Positions 17,652 to 27,351 of a stretch of 64,000 nucleotides of DNA are shown in pieces (position 1 is the stretch's first letter; every line of letters starts with the position of its first letter). The notes under the pieces were generated by a model. It had not been told where the DNA came from, searched no databases, and saw nothing but the letters and a program-made list of their open reading frames with translations. Made by a program: the position numbers and the translations under genes. This stretch comes from Snodgrassella sp945267035 (GTDB lineage Bacteria > Pseudomonadota > Gammaproteobacteria > Burkholderiales > Neisseriaceae), in contig NZ_JAFNPF010000001.1 in the NCBI RefSeq assembly GCF_026535915.1, positions 434,001 through 498,000 of the forward strand, read 5' to 3'.

Positions 17652-18710
17652 ATGCGCCCTTTGGTTGCGCACATTCGTTTAAATCATTTACGTGATAATT
17701 TTCGAACTTTAAAACGGATGCATGGTTCAGGCAAGATGCTGGCTGTGGTCAAAGCCAACGCCTATGGTCATGGCGCGGTACATTGTGCCCGGGCTTTAAC
17801 TGATCTGGCAGATGGTTTTGCTGTTTCTTCTATTGATGAAGCCATTGAGTTGCGTTCAGCAGGAATAGAAAATCCGATTGTTATGCTGGAGGGGGTTTTT
17901 TCTGCCGAAGAATATGCACTGGTTGATCAATATGATTTATGGCCAGTGGTGGGTAATCAGTGGCAATTGGAGGCTTTATTGGCGTATAACTGGCAATTGC
18001 CGGTTAAGGTGTGGTTGAAAATGGATTCAGGGATGCATCGCACTGGTTTTTTTCCGCACGATTATGCTCCAGTATATCAGGCTTTGATGCAGAGTAATTA
18101 CGTCACAGACGTGGTGAAAATGACCCATTTTGCCTGTGCGGATGAGCCAATGAAGTCGATGACAGCCGATCAAATTGACACGTTTGATCTGGTCTGCACA
18201 GATTTAGCTGGTGAGATCAGTTTAGCCAATTCTGCCGCCATGATGACCTGTCCACAAGCTCAGCGCGGCTGGGGCAGAGCAGGGCTGGCGTTGTATGGTG
18301 TGTCGCCACTGGGTGGTACTGATAGCCGGTTTAAGCCGGTTATGCGTCTGGTTAGCCAGGTCTTTGGAGAACGGGTGTTGCAAAAGGGGGAAAGTATTGG
18401 CTATGGTGCCACTTTTGTGACGACACAGTCTACACGGGTAGGTTTGGTTGCTTGTGGTTATGCCGATGGTTACCCTCGCCGTGCACCAACTGGAACGCCA
18501 GTCGCCATTGAAGGTGTACGCAGTCGCATAGTCGGCAGGGTGTCGATGGATATGCTCACGGTTCAGTTGGCAGATCATCAGCACGCTTTGGGCAGTGAGG
18601 TGGAGCTTTGGGGTGATGTGGTCAATGTGAATGAAGTGGCGGCCGCTGCCGGAACCATCGCTTATGAATTGTTATGTAATGTCAAACGAGCTGTCAGAAG
18701 CTATGAATGA
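17652..18710 (+). CDS. alr: Alanine racemase
   Basis: A 352-residue PLP enzyme that interconverts L- and D-alanine. The PLP-binding lysine is Lys34 in VVKANAYGHG, and the second catalytic base is the Tyr of GYGATFVT. The C-terminal domain carries GRVSMDMLTVQL. It follows dadA by 186 bp with an AAGGAG ribosome site, so it is the DadX-type catabolic racemase by position. No other racemase is in the window, so it may also supply D-alanine for the cell wall. Confidence 0.95.
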   Translation: MRPLVAHIRLNHLRDNFRTLKRMHGSGKMLAVVKANAYGHGAVHCARALTDLADGFAVSSIDEAIELRSAGIENPIVMLEGVFSAEEYALVDQYDLWPVVGNQWQLEALLAYNWQLPVKVWLKMDSGMHRTGFFPHDYAPVYQALMQSNYVTDVVKMTHFACADEPMKSMTADQIDTFDLVCTDLAGEISLANSAAMMTCPQAQRGWGRAGLALYGVSPLGGTDSRFKPVMRLVSQVFGERVLQKGESIGYGATFVTTQSTRVGLVACGYADGYPRRAPTGTPVAIEGVRSRIVGRVSMDMLTVQLADHQHALGSEVELWGDVVNVNEVAAAAGTIAYELLCNVKRAVRSYE

Positions 18711-19433
18711 TCGATGGTAGCAAAAAATGAGCTTGATGTTTGCATAAGCAGAGAAGGAAATATGATTGAGATTGCTGGGTGCATGGTTTTGTGACCAGAC
18801 GAAGAAATGATTTACCTTAATTTGTTGTGAACATAAAGGGATTGAATTTTGATCACCTAAGGATGATGTGGTTTTTAATTTACATAAAACTTGCAGATAT
18901 TGGTGTTCAGGTGGGGAAATTCAGGTTGTTGTCTTTTAAGTAAATTGTTCTTGAGTTGTAAGCGGCAAAAATTAGGGGCTTTAAGCCTATGCCTATGGAT
19001 GTGCTTGCATGTGCAACGTTATAGCGGCAATTAGGAGGTTGTTTTATTGCTTGATTAGAAGAATTATGGGTGCAAATGGCTGATCTTCATCAATGAACGT
19101 GTTGCTAGTGTTAAAAATATAAATAGGAAGTTTTGCACTTATACACATCATATCTCGTCAATCGTGCGCAGAGTTGAATTGGGTTTGATTTCTATGCTTG
19201 AAATAATGCGTCTATACTGCAAACATTCTCTAAAGCGATCAAATTTCAATACAACAGTGTTTACCTCAATGCTGAGAAGTTGTTTTGTTTCTCGATTTTG
19301 GGGGTAAATTTCACATGCTGATAATCTGTACTATTTTGTTCTAAATGAATTAAGGTTTGTCGGTGTTTAATCGATTGCTGAGTAAATATTTGGCAAGCAG
19401 TGTTTTTTGGTTTATAAAGTTAATCTATGCTAA
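18711..19433. other. Long intergenic region, no gene seen
   Basis: About 720 bp between alr and dapE. Several short frames exist, but none has a plausible start or composition. It is AT-rich and could contain an eroded gene; I see no repeat or RNA gene. Confidence 0.5.
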
Positions 19434-19456
19434 CAGGCAGCCGTGCAAGCTGCCTG
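19434..19456. repeat. Inverted repeat upstream of dapE
   Basis: CAGGCAGC and GCTGCCTG form an 8-bp stem around CGTGCAA, 21 bp before the dapE start. No T run follows, so it is not a typical terminator. It may be a leader hairpin. The right arm plus AA is one base away from a DNA-uptake dialect described in Simonsiella. Confidence 0.5.
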
Positions 19457-19477
19457 AAGTTATTTAAGGGGTGAAGG

Positions 19478-20620
19478 ATGATGGAAACGGAAACTTTAAA
19501 ACTGGCCAAGGCGTTAATCGCCCGCCCTTCGATCACGCCTGATGATCATGGCTGTCAGCCATTGCTGATGAGCCGCTTAACCGCTATGGGCTTTCAAATT
19601 GAAACGATGCGCTTTGGTGAGACGGATAATTTTTACGCTGTCTATGGTCAAAAAGGGCCATTACTGTGTTTCGCTGGGCATACAGATGTGGTGCCGGTAG
19701 GTGAAGAAAGTAGTTGGACTTCTGCGCCATTTGTGCCGACACAACGTGATGGATATTTGTATGGGCGAGGTGCTGCTGATATGAAAAGCAGTATTGCCGC
19801 GTTTATCACGGCATGTGAGCGTTTGTTGCGCAATGAAGCGGAAATACCGATTAGGCTGGCGTTGCTGATTACTTCGGATGAGGAAGGTGACGGTTTGGAC
19901 GGAACCAAACGAGTGGTAGAAGCTTTGCAGCAGCGTGGTGAACATTTTGATTATTGTATTGTTGGTGAACCGACTGCGGTTAACACTGTAGGCGATACGA
20001 TTAAAAATGGTCGACGCGGTTCATTGTCTGGTACGTTGGTGGTTCATGGTAAGCAGGGACATGTGGCTTATCCCCATCTGGCGGCCAATCCTGTGCATTT
20101 GGCCGCTGCTGCTTTGGCAGAGCTGGTCAATACGCATTGGGATGACGGTAATGTTTATTTTCCACCAACCGGTTTTCAGATCTCAAATATTCATGCAGGT
20201 ACGGGTGCTGGAAATGTGATTCCGGCTGAGATGACTGTGCAATTTAATTTCCGTTTTTCGACAGAATCTACTGCCTCTGCTTTGCAGCAACGGGTACAAG
20301 CTATATTAAATCGACATGGTTTGAAATATGATTTAGTCTGGACACTATCAGGTGAACCGTTTCTGACTAATGCCGGACGCTTAACCCAAGCGGCGCAACA
20401 TGCAATTAAGGTGGTTTGTGGGGTCAATGCTGAATTGTCTACCACAGGTGGTACTTCGGATGGACGCTTTATTAAAGCTATATCCAGTGAGTTGATTGAA
20501 CTGGGTCCGGTCAATGCCACGATTCATCAGGTTGATGAGTGTGTTAATGTGGCGCAATTAGATCAGTTGTCGGATATTTATGAAAATATGATGTTGATTT
20601 TGGCTCAGCCACCACGATAA
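19478..20620 (+). CDS. dapE: Succinyl-diaminopimelate desuccinylase
   Basis: A 380-residue M20 metallo-hydrolase that removes succinate from N-succinyl-LL-diaminopimelate in lysine and cell-wall precursor synthesis. Zinc ligands and catalytic residues are visible: His68 and Asp70 in CFAGHTDVVP, Asp101 in GRGAADMKSS, and the EE pair at 135-136 in TSDEEGDG. An AAGGGGTGAAGG ribosome site precedes ATG-ATG at 19478/19481. It is followed within 20 bp by argF, forming an operon with the MFS gene. Confidence 0.96.
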   Translation: MMETETLKLAKALIARPSITPDDHGCQPLLMSRLTAMGFQIETMRFGETDNFYAVYGQKGPLLCFAGHTDVVPVGEESSWTSAPFVPTQRDGYLYGRGAADMKSSIAAFITACERLLRNEAEIPIRLALLITSDEEGDGLDGTKRVVEALQQRGEHFDYCIVGEPTAVNTVGDTIKNGRRGSLSGTLVVHGKQGHVAYPHLAANPVHLAAAALAELVNTHWDDGNVYFPPTGFQISNIHAGTGAGNVIPAEMTVQFNFRFSTESTASALQQRVQAILNRHGLKYDLVWTLSGEPFLTNAGRLTQAAQHAIKVVCGVNAELSTTGGTSDGRFIKAISSELIELGPVNATIHQVDECVNVAQLDQLSDIYENMMLILAQPPR

Positions 20621-20638
20621 CTTGCCAGAATAATGAGG

Positions 20639-21637
20639 ATGAGTACTGTGACTAATAAACATTTTCTAAAACTGCTGGATTATACTCCGGCAGAAATTAT
20701 GTCGTTACTGCAACTGGCTGCACAGTTGAAAAGTGAGAAAAGAAATGGCGTCGAACAGCAACGGCTAACGGGTAAAAATATTGCGCTGATTTTTGAAAAA
20801 ACTTCTACCCGTACGCGTTGCGCCTTTGAAGTGGCGGCGTATGATCAGGGGGCAAATGTCACTTATTTAGACAGTCAAGGTAGTCAAATAGGACATAAAG
20901 AAAGTATTAAGGATACGGCACGGGTTTTAGGTCGGTTATATGATGCGATTGAGTATCGTGGTTACGGGCAGGAAGTGGTTGAAGAGCTGGCACAGTATGC
21001 CAATGTGCCGGTAATCAACGGCTTAACCAATGAGTTTCATCCCACACAAATGCTGGCCGATCTGTTGACTATGCAGGAAAACTGTACAAAACCGTTAGCA
21101 CAAATTGCTTATGCTTATGTGGGTGATGCGCGCTATAACATGGGTAATTCATTACTGGTTGCTGGTGCTAAAGCAGGTATGGATGTGCGCATTGGTGCTC
21201 CGTCAATCTATTGGCCAAATGAAAAACTGGTAGCACAATGTCGTGATATTGCCAGCCAGACCGGTGCTAAAATTACCCTGACTGAAGATGTTTATTGTGC
21301 TGTAAAAGATGTTGATTTTATCCATACTGATGTGTGGGTTTCAATGGGGGAACCTAAAGATGTTTGGACTGAGCGTGTCAATCTGTTAAAACCTTATCGC
21401 GTTGATTCTGATTTGCTCAAGGCTACGGCCAATCCTGCTGTCAAATTTATGCATTGTTTGCCAGCCATTCATAATGGCGAAACTCAGGTGGGACAATGGT
21501 TATTTGATGAATTTGGCTTGATCGGGGCAGAAGTGAGTGAAGAGGTTTTTGAAAGTTCAGCATCTATCGTATTCGAGCAGGCAGAAAACCGTCTGCATAC
21601 CATTAAAGCCGTTCTGGTTGCTTTATTGGCTTCCTGA
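20639..21637 (+). CDS. argF: Ornithine carbamoyltransferase
   Basis: A 332-residue enzyme making citrulline from ornithine and carbamoyl phosphate. The carbamoyl-phosphate motif STRTR is at residues 56-60, HPTQMLADLLT near 130, and the ornithine loop HCLPA near 274. The ORF opens at 20633, but the ATG at 20639 gives MSTVTNKHFLKLL, which aligns in length with E. coli ArgF. GTG at 20648 has the best ribosome-site spacing and is the alternative. It sits between dapE and an MFS exporter in one operon. Confidence 0.96.
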   Translation: MSTVTNKHFLKLLDYTPAEIMSLLQLAAQLKSEKRNGVEQQRLTGKNIALIFEKTSTRTRCAFEVAAYDQGANVTYLDSQGSQIGHKESIKDTARVLGRLYDAIEYRGYGQEVVEELAQYANVPVINGLTNEFHPTQMLADLLTMQENCTKPLAQIAYAYVGDARYNMGNSLLVAGAKAGMDVRIGAPSIYWPNEKLVAQCRDIASQTGAKITLTEDVYCAVKDVDFIHTDVWVSMGEPKDVWTERVNLLKPYRVDSDLLKATANPAVKFMHCLPAIHNGETQVGQWLFDEFGLIGAEVSEEVFESSASIVFEQAENRLHTIKAVLVALLAS

Positions 21638-21665
21638 ATAGATTGGATAAATGTAGGTGTGAACC

Positions 21666-22889
21666 ATGACTGAGCAAACCCAGCAATCTTTACCCATTAA
21701 TCCGCGCAAACTGGCCTTACTATTATCAATAATGGTCGCCATTATGCCTTTTTCGACCGATATTTATCTATCATCGGTACCGCAAATGGCTGTGTCTTTG
21801 CACGCTGATATTCATTTGATTGAGCAAAGTCTCTCTAGTTTTATGTTTGGGGTGGCCTTGGGTCAGTTAATGGGTGGCGCATTATCGGACATTAAAGGTC
21901 GTAAAATTATTGCCTTAATTGGGCTAAGCGTTTATTTAATGTCGACAATAGCCATTATCTTTGTGGATTCGTCACGAGAACTACTATTTTGGCGCTGGAT
22001 ACAGGCAATGGGGGGTGGAATGGCTACGGTAACTGTCGGTGCCACCGTCCGCGATTTTTTTCATGGTAATGCGGCAGCAAGAATGTTTGCCACCATCGGG
22101 ATCATCACTTTAGTCGCCCCCTTAGGGGCACCAATGCTGGGAACGGGTTTAGCAGTATTAGGCGGTTGGCGCAGTATTTTTATTTTTTTGGTGGTTTATG
22201 CCTTGGTGGTGATGATGTGCATCTGGCGCTTTATGCCACGCTCTAATAGGGTTTCTCAGCCGTTAGATAGCCGGATTTTTCGTAAAATCAAGCAGAATTT
22301 TGAAGTGGTATTTCGCGAACGCGAGTCATTAGGCTTTATGTTTTTCCAAACAGCCGGTTTTGCTGCCATGTTTGTGTTTCTGACTGAATCTTCATTCGTC
22401 TATATGAACTTGTATGGGTTAAGCTCGCATCAATATTCGTGGGCTTTTGGTGCGAATGTGATTACGATGATGATGTTTAACCGCATTACGGCATATCGCC
22501 TACGCACCACTCCAGCAAAAAATATTTTGCTCAGCGGGGTTATTTTGCAATTGGTCTGCAATTTATTAATGACAATCGTGGTATGGGGAATGGATAAACC
22601 TCCGTTTTTTCTGTTGCTGATCTTGATTATGTTTTCAGTTGGTTCACAAGGTTTGGTTGGCTCTAATACTCAAGCTTGTTTTATGAGCTACTTCCGTGAA
22701 GTGGCGGGTAGTGCCAATGCAGTACTCGGCACGATGCAGTTTTTGATTGCTGCCACGGTAGGATGGCTAACGACGCTATTACATAATGGCACCATGCATG
22801 TTATGCCTACCATGATGCTGATTTCGACTTGTCTGGGTGCCATATTGTTATGGGCATTTTCTGGCAGTGCTTGGCGTAAAAATAGATAG
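21666..22889 (+). CDS. Bcr/CflA-family multidrug efflux MFS transporter
   Basis: A 407-residue inner-membrane protein with about 12 spans. The first helix ends in MPFSTDIYLSSVPQMA, the signature of the Bcr/CflA drug:proton antiporters. Motif A is GGALSDIKGRKI near residue 72 and motif C is LVAPLGAPMLGTGL near 155. Family members export bicyclomycin, chloramphenicol or sulfonamides and sometimes cysteine; the substrate here is not known. It is 28 bp after argF and ends at a strong terminator, so it is the last gene of that operon. Confidence 0.88.
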   Translation: MTEQTQQSLPINPRKLALLLSIMVAIMPFSTDIYLSSVPQMAVSLHADIHLIEQSLSSFMFGVALGQLMGGALSDIKGRKIIALIGLSVYLMSTIAIIFVDSSRELLFWRWIQAMGGGMATVTVGATVRDFFHGNAAARMFATIGIITLVAPLGAPMLGTGLAVLGGWRSIFIFLVVYALVVMMCIWRFMPRSNRVSQPLDSRIFRKIKQNFEVVFRERESLGFMFFQTAGFAAMFVFLTESSFVYMNLYGLSSHQYSWAFGANVITMMMFNRITAYRLRTTPAKNILLSGVILQLVCNLLMTIVVWGMDKPPFFLLLILIMFSVGSQGLVGSNTQACFMSYFREVAGSANAVLGTMQFLIAATVGWLTTLLHNGTMHVMPTMMLISTCLGAILLWAFSGSAWRKNR

Positions 22890-22894
22890 TAGAT

Positions 22895-22924
22895 GCAGTC
22901 AGTCTGCGACTGACTGCTTTTTTT
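22895..22924 (+). terminator. Terminator of the dapE-argF-MFS operon
   Basis: A 10-bp perfect stem, GCAGTCAGTC with GACTGACTGC, loop TGC, followed by seven T. It begins 6 bp after the MFS stop. Confidence 0.93.
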
Positions 22925-22960
22925 ATAAAAATAGGATAACTATTCACAGAATTTTTTATT

Positions 22961-24037
22961 ATGTCTGATAACGAAAAACTTAAACCTCACCGCATGGCGA
23001 TAGATCAGATTGATGCAGAAATTTTACAATTATTGAATCAACGGGCGAGTCATGCTCAGGCGATTGGTCACATTAAAGGAGACCAGCTTATTTATCGACC
23101 TGAACGTGAAGCGGCGGTGTTGCGAAGAGTTCAGCAACTTAATCCCGGTCCATTATCTGATCATGCCGTCGCGCGCTTGCAGCGAGCCATCATGAGTGAA
23201 TGTCTGGCACTGGAACGTCCATTGACCATTGCCTATCTGGGACCACAAGGAACTTTTACCGAACAAGCAGCTTTGAAGCATTTTGGACAGGCAGCACATA
23301 CCCAGCCTTGTGCAACCATTGATGAAGCTTTTCGACTGGTTGAAGCAAATCAGGCTGATTATGTGGTGACTCCAGTGGAAAACTCCACCGAAGGATCAAT
23401 CGGACGTAGTCTTGATCTGTTAGTAAAAACACCGTTAAAAGCCTGCGGTGAAGTCATTTTACGCATTCATCATCATTTATTGCGCGCCAGTAGTGAACAG
23501 CAAGAGTTTGATAAAGTGTATGCACATGCGCAGGCACTGGCACAATGTCGCCAATGGTTGGATAAAAATCTGCCGAAAGAGGTTGCGCGTATAGCTGTAG
23601 CCAGCAATGCTGAAGCAGCCCGTATGGCTGCAGCTGACAACAGTGCCGTGGCGATAGCCTCATTGATGGCGGCCGAACATTATCAATTATGTGTTCTGGC
23701 GAGTCATATTGAAGATGAGCCAAATAATACGACCCGCTTTTTGGTCCTGGGTCACAATGAAACGGCTGCCAGTGGTCAAGATAAGACCTCTTTAATTGTT
23801 GCTGTTCCTAATAGAGCAGGAGCGGTACATGAATTGTTGTTGCCGTTTGCCCAACATGGGGTCTCCATGACCAAGTTAGAAAGTCGTCCGAGTCGCGGTG
23901 GTTTATGGGAGTATGTGTTTTTTATAGATGTCGAAGGCCATCAGCTAGACCATGCTTTATCCGCAGCCTTGAAAGACTTGCATCAGCGTTCAGCATTTTT
24001 AAAGCTAATCGGATCCTATCCTCAGGCAGTCATGTAG
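22961..24037 (+). CDS. pheA: Bifunctional chorismate mutase / prephenate dehydratase
   Basis: A 358-residue fused enzyme of phenylalanine synthesis. Residues 1-90 are an AroQ-type chorismate mutase (IDAEILQLLNQRA, IGHIKG, YRPEREA). Residues about 90-270 are prephenate dehydratase (TIAYLGPQGTFTEQAA, TPVENSTEGSIG, NNTTRFLVLG). A C-terminal ACT domain (ESRPSRGGLWEYVFFID) mediates feedback by phenylalanine. It stands between a terminator and the LOG gene. With tyrA it completes both branches from chorismate. Confidence 0.96.
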   Translation: MSDNEKLKPHRMAIDQIDAEILQLLNQRASHAQAIGHIKGDQLIYRPEREAAVLRRVQQLNPGPLSDHAVARLQRAIMSECLALERPLTIAYLGPQGTFTEQAALKHFGQAAHTQPCATIDEAFRLVEANQADYVVTPVENSTEGSIGRSLDLLVKTPLKACGEVILRIHHHLLRASSEQQEFDKVYAHAQALAQCRQWLDKNLPKEVARIAVASNAEAARMAAADNSAVAIASLMAAEHYQLCVLASHIEDEPNNTTRFLVLGHNETAASGQDKTSLIVAVPNRAGAVHELLLPFAQHGVSMTKLESRPSRGGLWEYVFFIDVEGHQLDHALSAALKDLHQRSAFLKLIGSYPQAVM

Positions 24038-24146
24038 AAGTTGATTAATTGGCTAACTGCTAGTAGCTGGGGTAGTATTTAATGGTTTGCACTGATGGCT
24101 AATATTTTGGCTAAAATCAGTATTTAAAAGACAAATGGAAATAATA

Positions 24147-24752
24147 ATGAAAAATATAGTTGTTTATTGTGGGTCTAATCTAGGGGCAAATAAAGCATTC
24201 TTTGATGCAGCTCGTCATTTGGGAAAAGTTATTGCACAGCAGGGAAGTAGGCTGGTTTATGGTGGTGGCAATATTGGTTTAATGGGAACCATCGCCACAG
24301 CGGTACTGGAAAATGGTGGGGAAGTCATCGGAGTCATTCCAACTTTTTTAAAAAATCAGGAAGGTGCTCATCTTGGATTAACTAAACTCTATGAAACAGC
24401 CAATATGACTGAGCGCAAAAATAAAATGATTGAATTGGCCAATGCTTTTATTGCCATGCCCGGTGGTTTAGGAACGTACGAAGAACTATTTGAAGTACTG
24501 TCTCAAGCTCAGCTTAAATTACATCCGCATCCTATTGGAATTTTGAATGTGGCTGGTTTCTTTGATCCACTGTTGCAAATGTTACAGAATACCGCCGATG
24601 CCGGTTTTATGCCGCAACAAAATATGGAATTAGTTTGTGTTGACAATGATGCAGAAAATTTACTGAATCAAATGCGTCATTGGCAGCCACAGCATGCGCA
24701 AAAATGGATTACGCCGGAATGGGCACAGCAGGAAAAAGAAGCCTTAGACTAA
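24147..24752 (+). CDS. LOG family protein (TIGR00730)
   Basis: A 201-residue Rossmann-fold protein with the LOG motifs YGGGNIGLMG and PGGLGTYEELFE. Members hydrolyse nucleoside 5'-monophosphates to base plus ribose 5-phosphate; the plant-like cytokinin-releasing activity is known for some, and the bacterial role is unclear. An upstream ATG at 24135 is in frame, but GGAAA just before 24147 and the family start MKNIVVYCGSN favour the second ATG. It appears to be a single gene. Confidence 0.88.
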   Translation: MKNIVVYCGSNLGANKAFFDAARHLGKVIAQQGSRLVYGGGNIGLMGTIATAVLENGGEVIGVIPTFLKNQEGAHLGLTKLYETANMTERKNKMIELANAFIAMPGGLGTYEELFEVLSQAQLKLHPHPIGILNVAGFFDPLLQMLQNTADAGFMPQQNMELVCVDNDAENLLNQMRHWQPQHAQKWITPEWAQQEKEALD

Positions 24753-24841
24753 TGTTTTAGAGGTAAAGGGCTGCCTAAAGTACAACCAGTCTCATATTTA
24801 GCCACAATTTCATCGATGAGTGATCTTTGGATTGTCGCCAT
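24749..24841 (-). CDS. Possible 30-residue peptide
   Basis: A short minus-strand frame beginning MATIQRSLIDEIVAKYE with GGAAAAAG 5-12 bp upstream as a ribosome site. It overlaps the LOG stop by 4 bp on the opposite strand. The residues look protein-like, but the length makes chance plausible, and I recognise no family. It may be the remnant end of a lost gene. Confidence 0.2.
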   Translation of the reverse strand: MATIQRSLIDEIVAKYETGCTLGSPLPLKH

Positions 24842-25177
24842 ATCTTTTTCCGATATTAACTTAGAAACTCATGCAGTATTTTGGCTGAGTGGAAAATTGG
24901 GTAGCGGTGTTTTTTACTGCCATGGAAGTTTCATTTATGATTGGCTGGAGTAAGTTGAGGCGAATTTGTACCCATACTCATGCTTAATGACGAAACAATT
25001 GCATGGTTGCACAACGCTTGGAATGGCCGCTGCTGTCCAATCTGATAAACATGTTGTTTAAGACACAATTAATTTTAGTGCAAATTAGGTATTTCCCCTC
25101 TTAGTGGTCGTCACTGTTTAGGCTGATACAGCTCTGTTATAATTTTATTATTTTTTAGCGATAACGACATTTTAATC
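24842..25177. other. Intergenic region before metG
   Basis: About 335 bp. A TATAAT at 25138-25143 with a weak TGTTTA 17 bp upstream is a candidate metG promoter. Nothing else stands out. Confidence 0.4.
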
Positions 25178-27238
25178 ATGACACAACAACGTAAAATTTT
25201 AGTGACTTCTGCCTTGCCTTATGCTAATGGCAATATTCATTTAGGGCATATGGTAGAACACATTCAAACAGATATTTGGGTACGCTTCCAAAAATCTCGC
25301 GGTCATGAATGTTACTATGTTTGTGCCGATGACACGCATGGTACACCAGTGATGCTGGCTGCACAGAAGCAAGGGGTGACGCCAGAAGAAATGATAGCTA
25401 AAGTACGCGAAAGTCATCTGGCTGATTTCACCGGTTTTGGTATAGGTTATGATAACTATTACAGCACTCATTCACCAGAAAATGAAGCGTTGTCACGTAG
25501 CATTTATTTGGCTTTAAAAGCCAATGGCAAAATTGAAAGCCGTACCATCGAGCAACTGTTTGATCCGGAAAAGAAACTGTTTTTACCTGATCGGTTTGTG
25601 AAAGGTGAATGCCCTAAGTGTCACGCCCAGGATCAATATGGCGATAATTGTGAAGTTTGTGGAACCACCTACAGCCCAACTGAACTGATTAATCCCTATT
25701 CAGCTATATCTGGTGCAACACCAGTATTAAAAGAATCAGAACATTTTTTCTTTAAGCTCGGCGAGTGTGCTGATTATCTGAAACAATGGACTTCAGGTAG
25801 TACAACCTTAGCTGACGGACGGCAGCAACCACATTTACAGCCCGAAGCATTAAATAAGATGAATGAGTGGTTACAAGGGGATCAACTTAGTGACTGGGAT
25901 ATCAGCCGTGATGCGCCGTATTTTGGCTTTGAGATCCCGGATGCGCCAGGCAAGTATTTCTATGTTTGGTTAGACGCCCCTATAGGTTATATGGCTTCTT
26001 TTAAAAACTTATGTGAGCGTATTAATATAGATTTTGATAGCTGGTTTAAGCCAGATAGTCAAACCGAGATGTATCATTTTATCGGCAAAGACATCCTTTA
26101 CTTTCATGCATTATTTTGGCCAGCGACATTGAAATACGCTAACTTGCGTGCACCTACCAGCGTATTTGCTCATGGTTTTCTGACGGTAGATGGACAAAAG
26201 ATGTCTAAATCGCGTGGTACATTCATTACCGCCAGCTCTTATTTACAGCAAGGCATGAATCCAGAATGGCTACGTTATTATTTTGCCGCGAAGCTCAATA
26301 GCAAAATTGAAGATCTGGATTTAAATTTGACCGATTTTATTGCCCGCGTAAACAGCGATTTAGTCGGCAAATATGTGAATATAGCAGCTCGTGCTGCTGG
26401 ATTTATCAGCAAACGCTTTGATGGCAAGCTCACAGACGTCACCGCTAGCCAATTATTACCGCAACTGCAGGCCAAAAGTGAATCGATTGCAACAAGCTAT
26501 GAAGAACGAGAATATGCCCGAGCATTGCGAGATATTATGGCTCTCGCTGATATCGTTAATGAATACGTAGATGCCAATAAACCTTGGGAACTGGCCAAAC
26601 AGGAAGGGCAGGAAGCCTATTTACAGCAGGTATGTAGTGAGCTAATTAATGCGTTTCGCATATTAACCATTTACTTAGCACCTGTATTGCCTGAACTGGC
26701 TAAAGCGGCAGCAGCTTTCTTAAACGTGCCTACCTTAAACTGGGATGAAAGCACCAAATTATTGCCAGCTGGACATGGTATTAACCCATACAAACACCTG
26801 ATGCAGCGGGTAGAACAAAAACAAGTGGATGAATTAGTGATGGCAAATAAAGAAAATATTCAGGCAGCTACAACTGCGGATGATGCGGCAAAATATGAGC
26901 CGGTGGCAGCCACGGCTTCCTTTGATGACTTTATGAAAATCGACATGCGTGTTGCTGAAGTTCTCAGTTGCGAAAAAGTAGAAGGCAGTAGCAAATTGTT
27001 GAAATTTCAAGTGGATCTAGGATTTGAGCAACGTACGATCTTTTCAGGAATAGCTGCTAGTTATCCCGAACCAGAAAAACTGGTTGGTCGTATGGTGATT
27101 GTCGTAGCCAACTTTGCCCCACGTAAAATGGCCAAATTCGGCGTATCAGAAGGGATGATTACTTCTGCTGCGGGAGAAGGTAAGCTGTTTTTACTCGATG
27201 TTGATAGTGGTGCACAACCTGGTATGAAAGTTGGTTAA
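25178..27238 (+). CDS. metG: Methionyl-tRNA synthetase
   Basis: A 686-residue class I synthetase that charges tRNA-Met. The HIGH motif is HLGH (residues 21-24). A zinc knuckle uses Cys145, Cys148, Cys158 and Cys161, and the KMSKS loop is QKMSKSRG near 335. A C-terminal tRNA-binding/dimerisation domain (DDFMKIDMRVAEVLSCEKVEG onward, split here for length) matches the E. coli-type enzyme. A full-length single gene ending at a strong bidirectional terminator. A cognate tRNA-Met gene is at 46974. Confidence 0.97.
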   Translation: MTQQRKILVTSALPYANGNIHLGHMVEHIQTDIWVRFQKSRGHECYYVCADDTHGTPVMLAAQKQGVTPEEMIAKVRESHLADFTGFGIGYDNYYSTHSPENEALSRSIYLALKANGKIESRTIEQLFDPEKKLFLPDRFVKGECPKCHAQDQYGDNCEVCGTTYSPTELINPYSAISGATPVLKESEHFFFKLGECADYLKQWTSGSTTLADGRQQPHLQPEALNKMNEWLQGDQLSDWDISRDAPYFGFEIPDAPGKYFYVWLDAPIGYMASFKNLCERINIDFDSWFKPDSQTEMYHFIGKDILYFHALFWPATLKYANLRAPTSVFAHGFLTVDGQKMSKSRGTFITASSYLQQGMNPEWLRYYFAAKLNSKIEDLDLNLTDFIARVNSDLVGKYVNIAARAAGFISKRFDGKLTDVTASQLLPQLQAKSESIATSYEEREYARALRDIMALADIVNEYVDANKPWELAKQEGQEAYLQQVCSELINAFRILTIYLAPVLPELAKAAAAFLNVPTLNWDESTKLLPAGHGINPYKHLMQRVEQKQVDELVMANKENIQAATTADDAAKYEPVAATASFDDFMKIDMRVAEVLSCEKVEGSSKLLKFQVDLGFEQRTIFSGIAASYPEPEKLVGRMVIVVANFAPRKMAKFGVSEGMITSAAGEGKLFLLDVDSGAQPGMKVG

Positions 27239-27286
27239 GCTTAGAGAGTGATCTAAGATTTAACTGATTGATTTATCTGCATTAAT

Positions 27287-27322
27287 AAAAAAAGCGATGA
27301 GATAGAAACTCATCGCTTTTTT
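27287..27322. terminator. Bidirectional terminator between metG and dctA
   Basis: A 14-bp stem including AAAAAAGCGATGAG and CTCATCGCTTTTTT around ATAGAAA. A and T runs on the two sides let it serve both convergent genes; it lies 48 bp after metG and 29 bp after dctA. Confidence 0.93.
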
Positions 27323-27351
27323 AATCTTGCTATAACTAACTCGTGCTGAAC

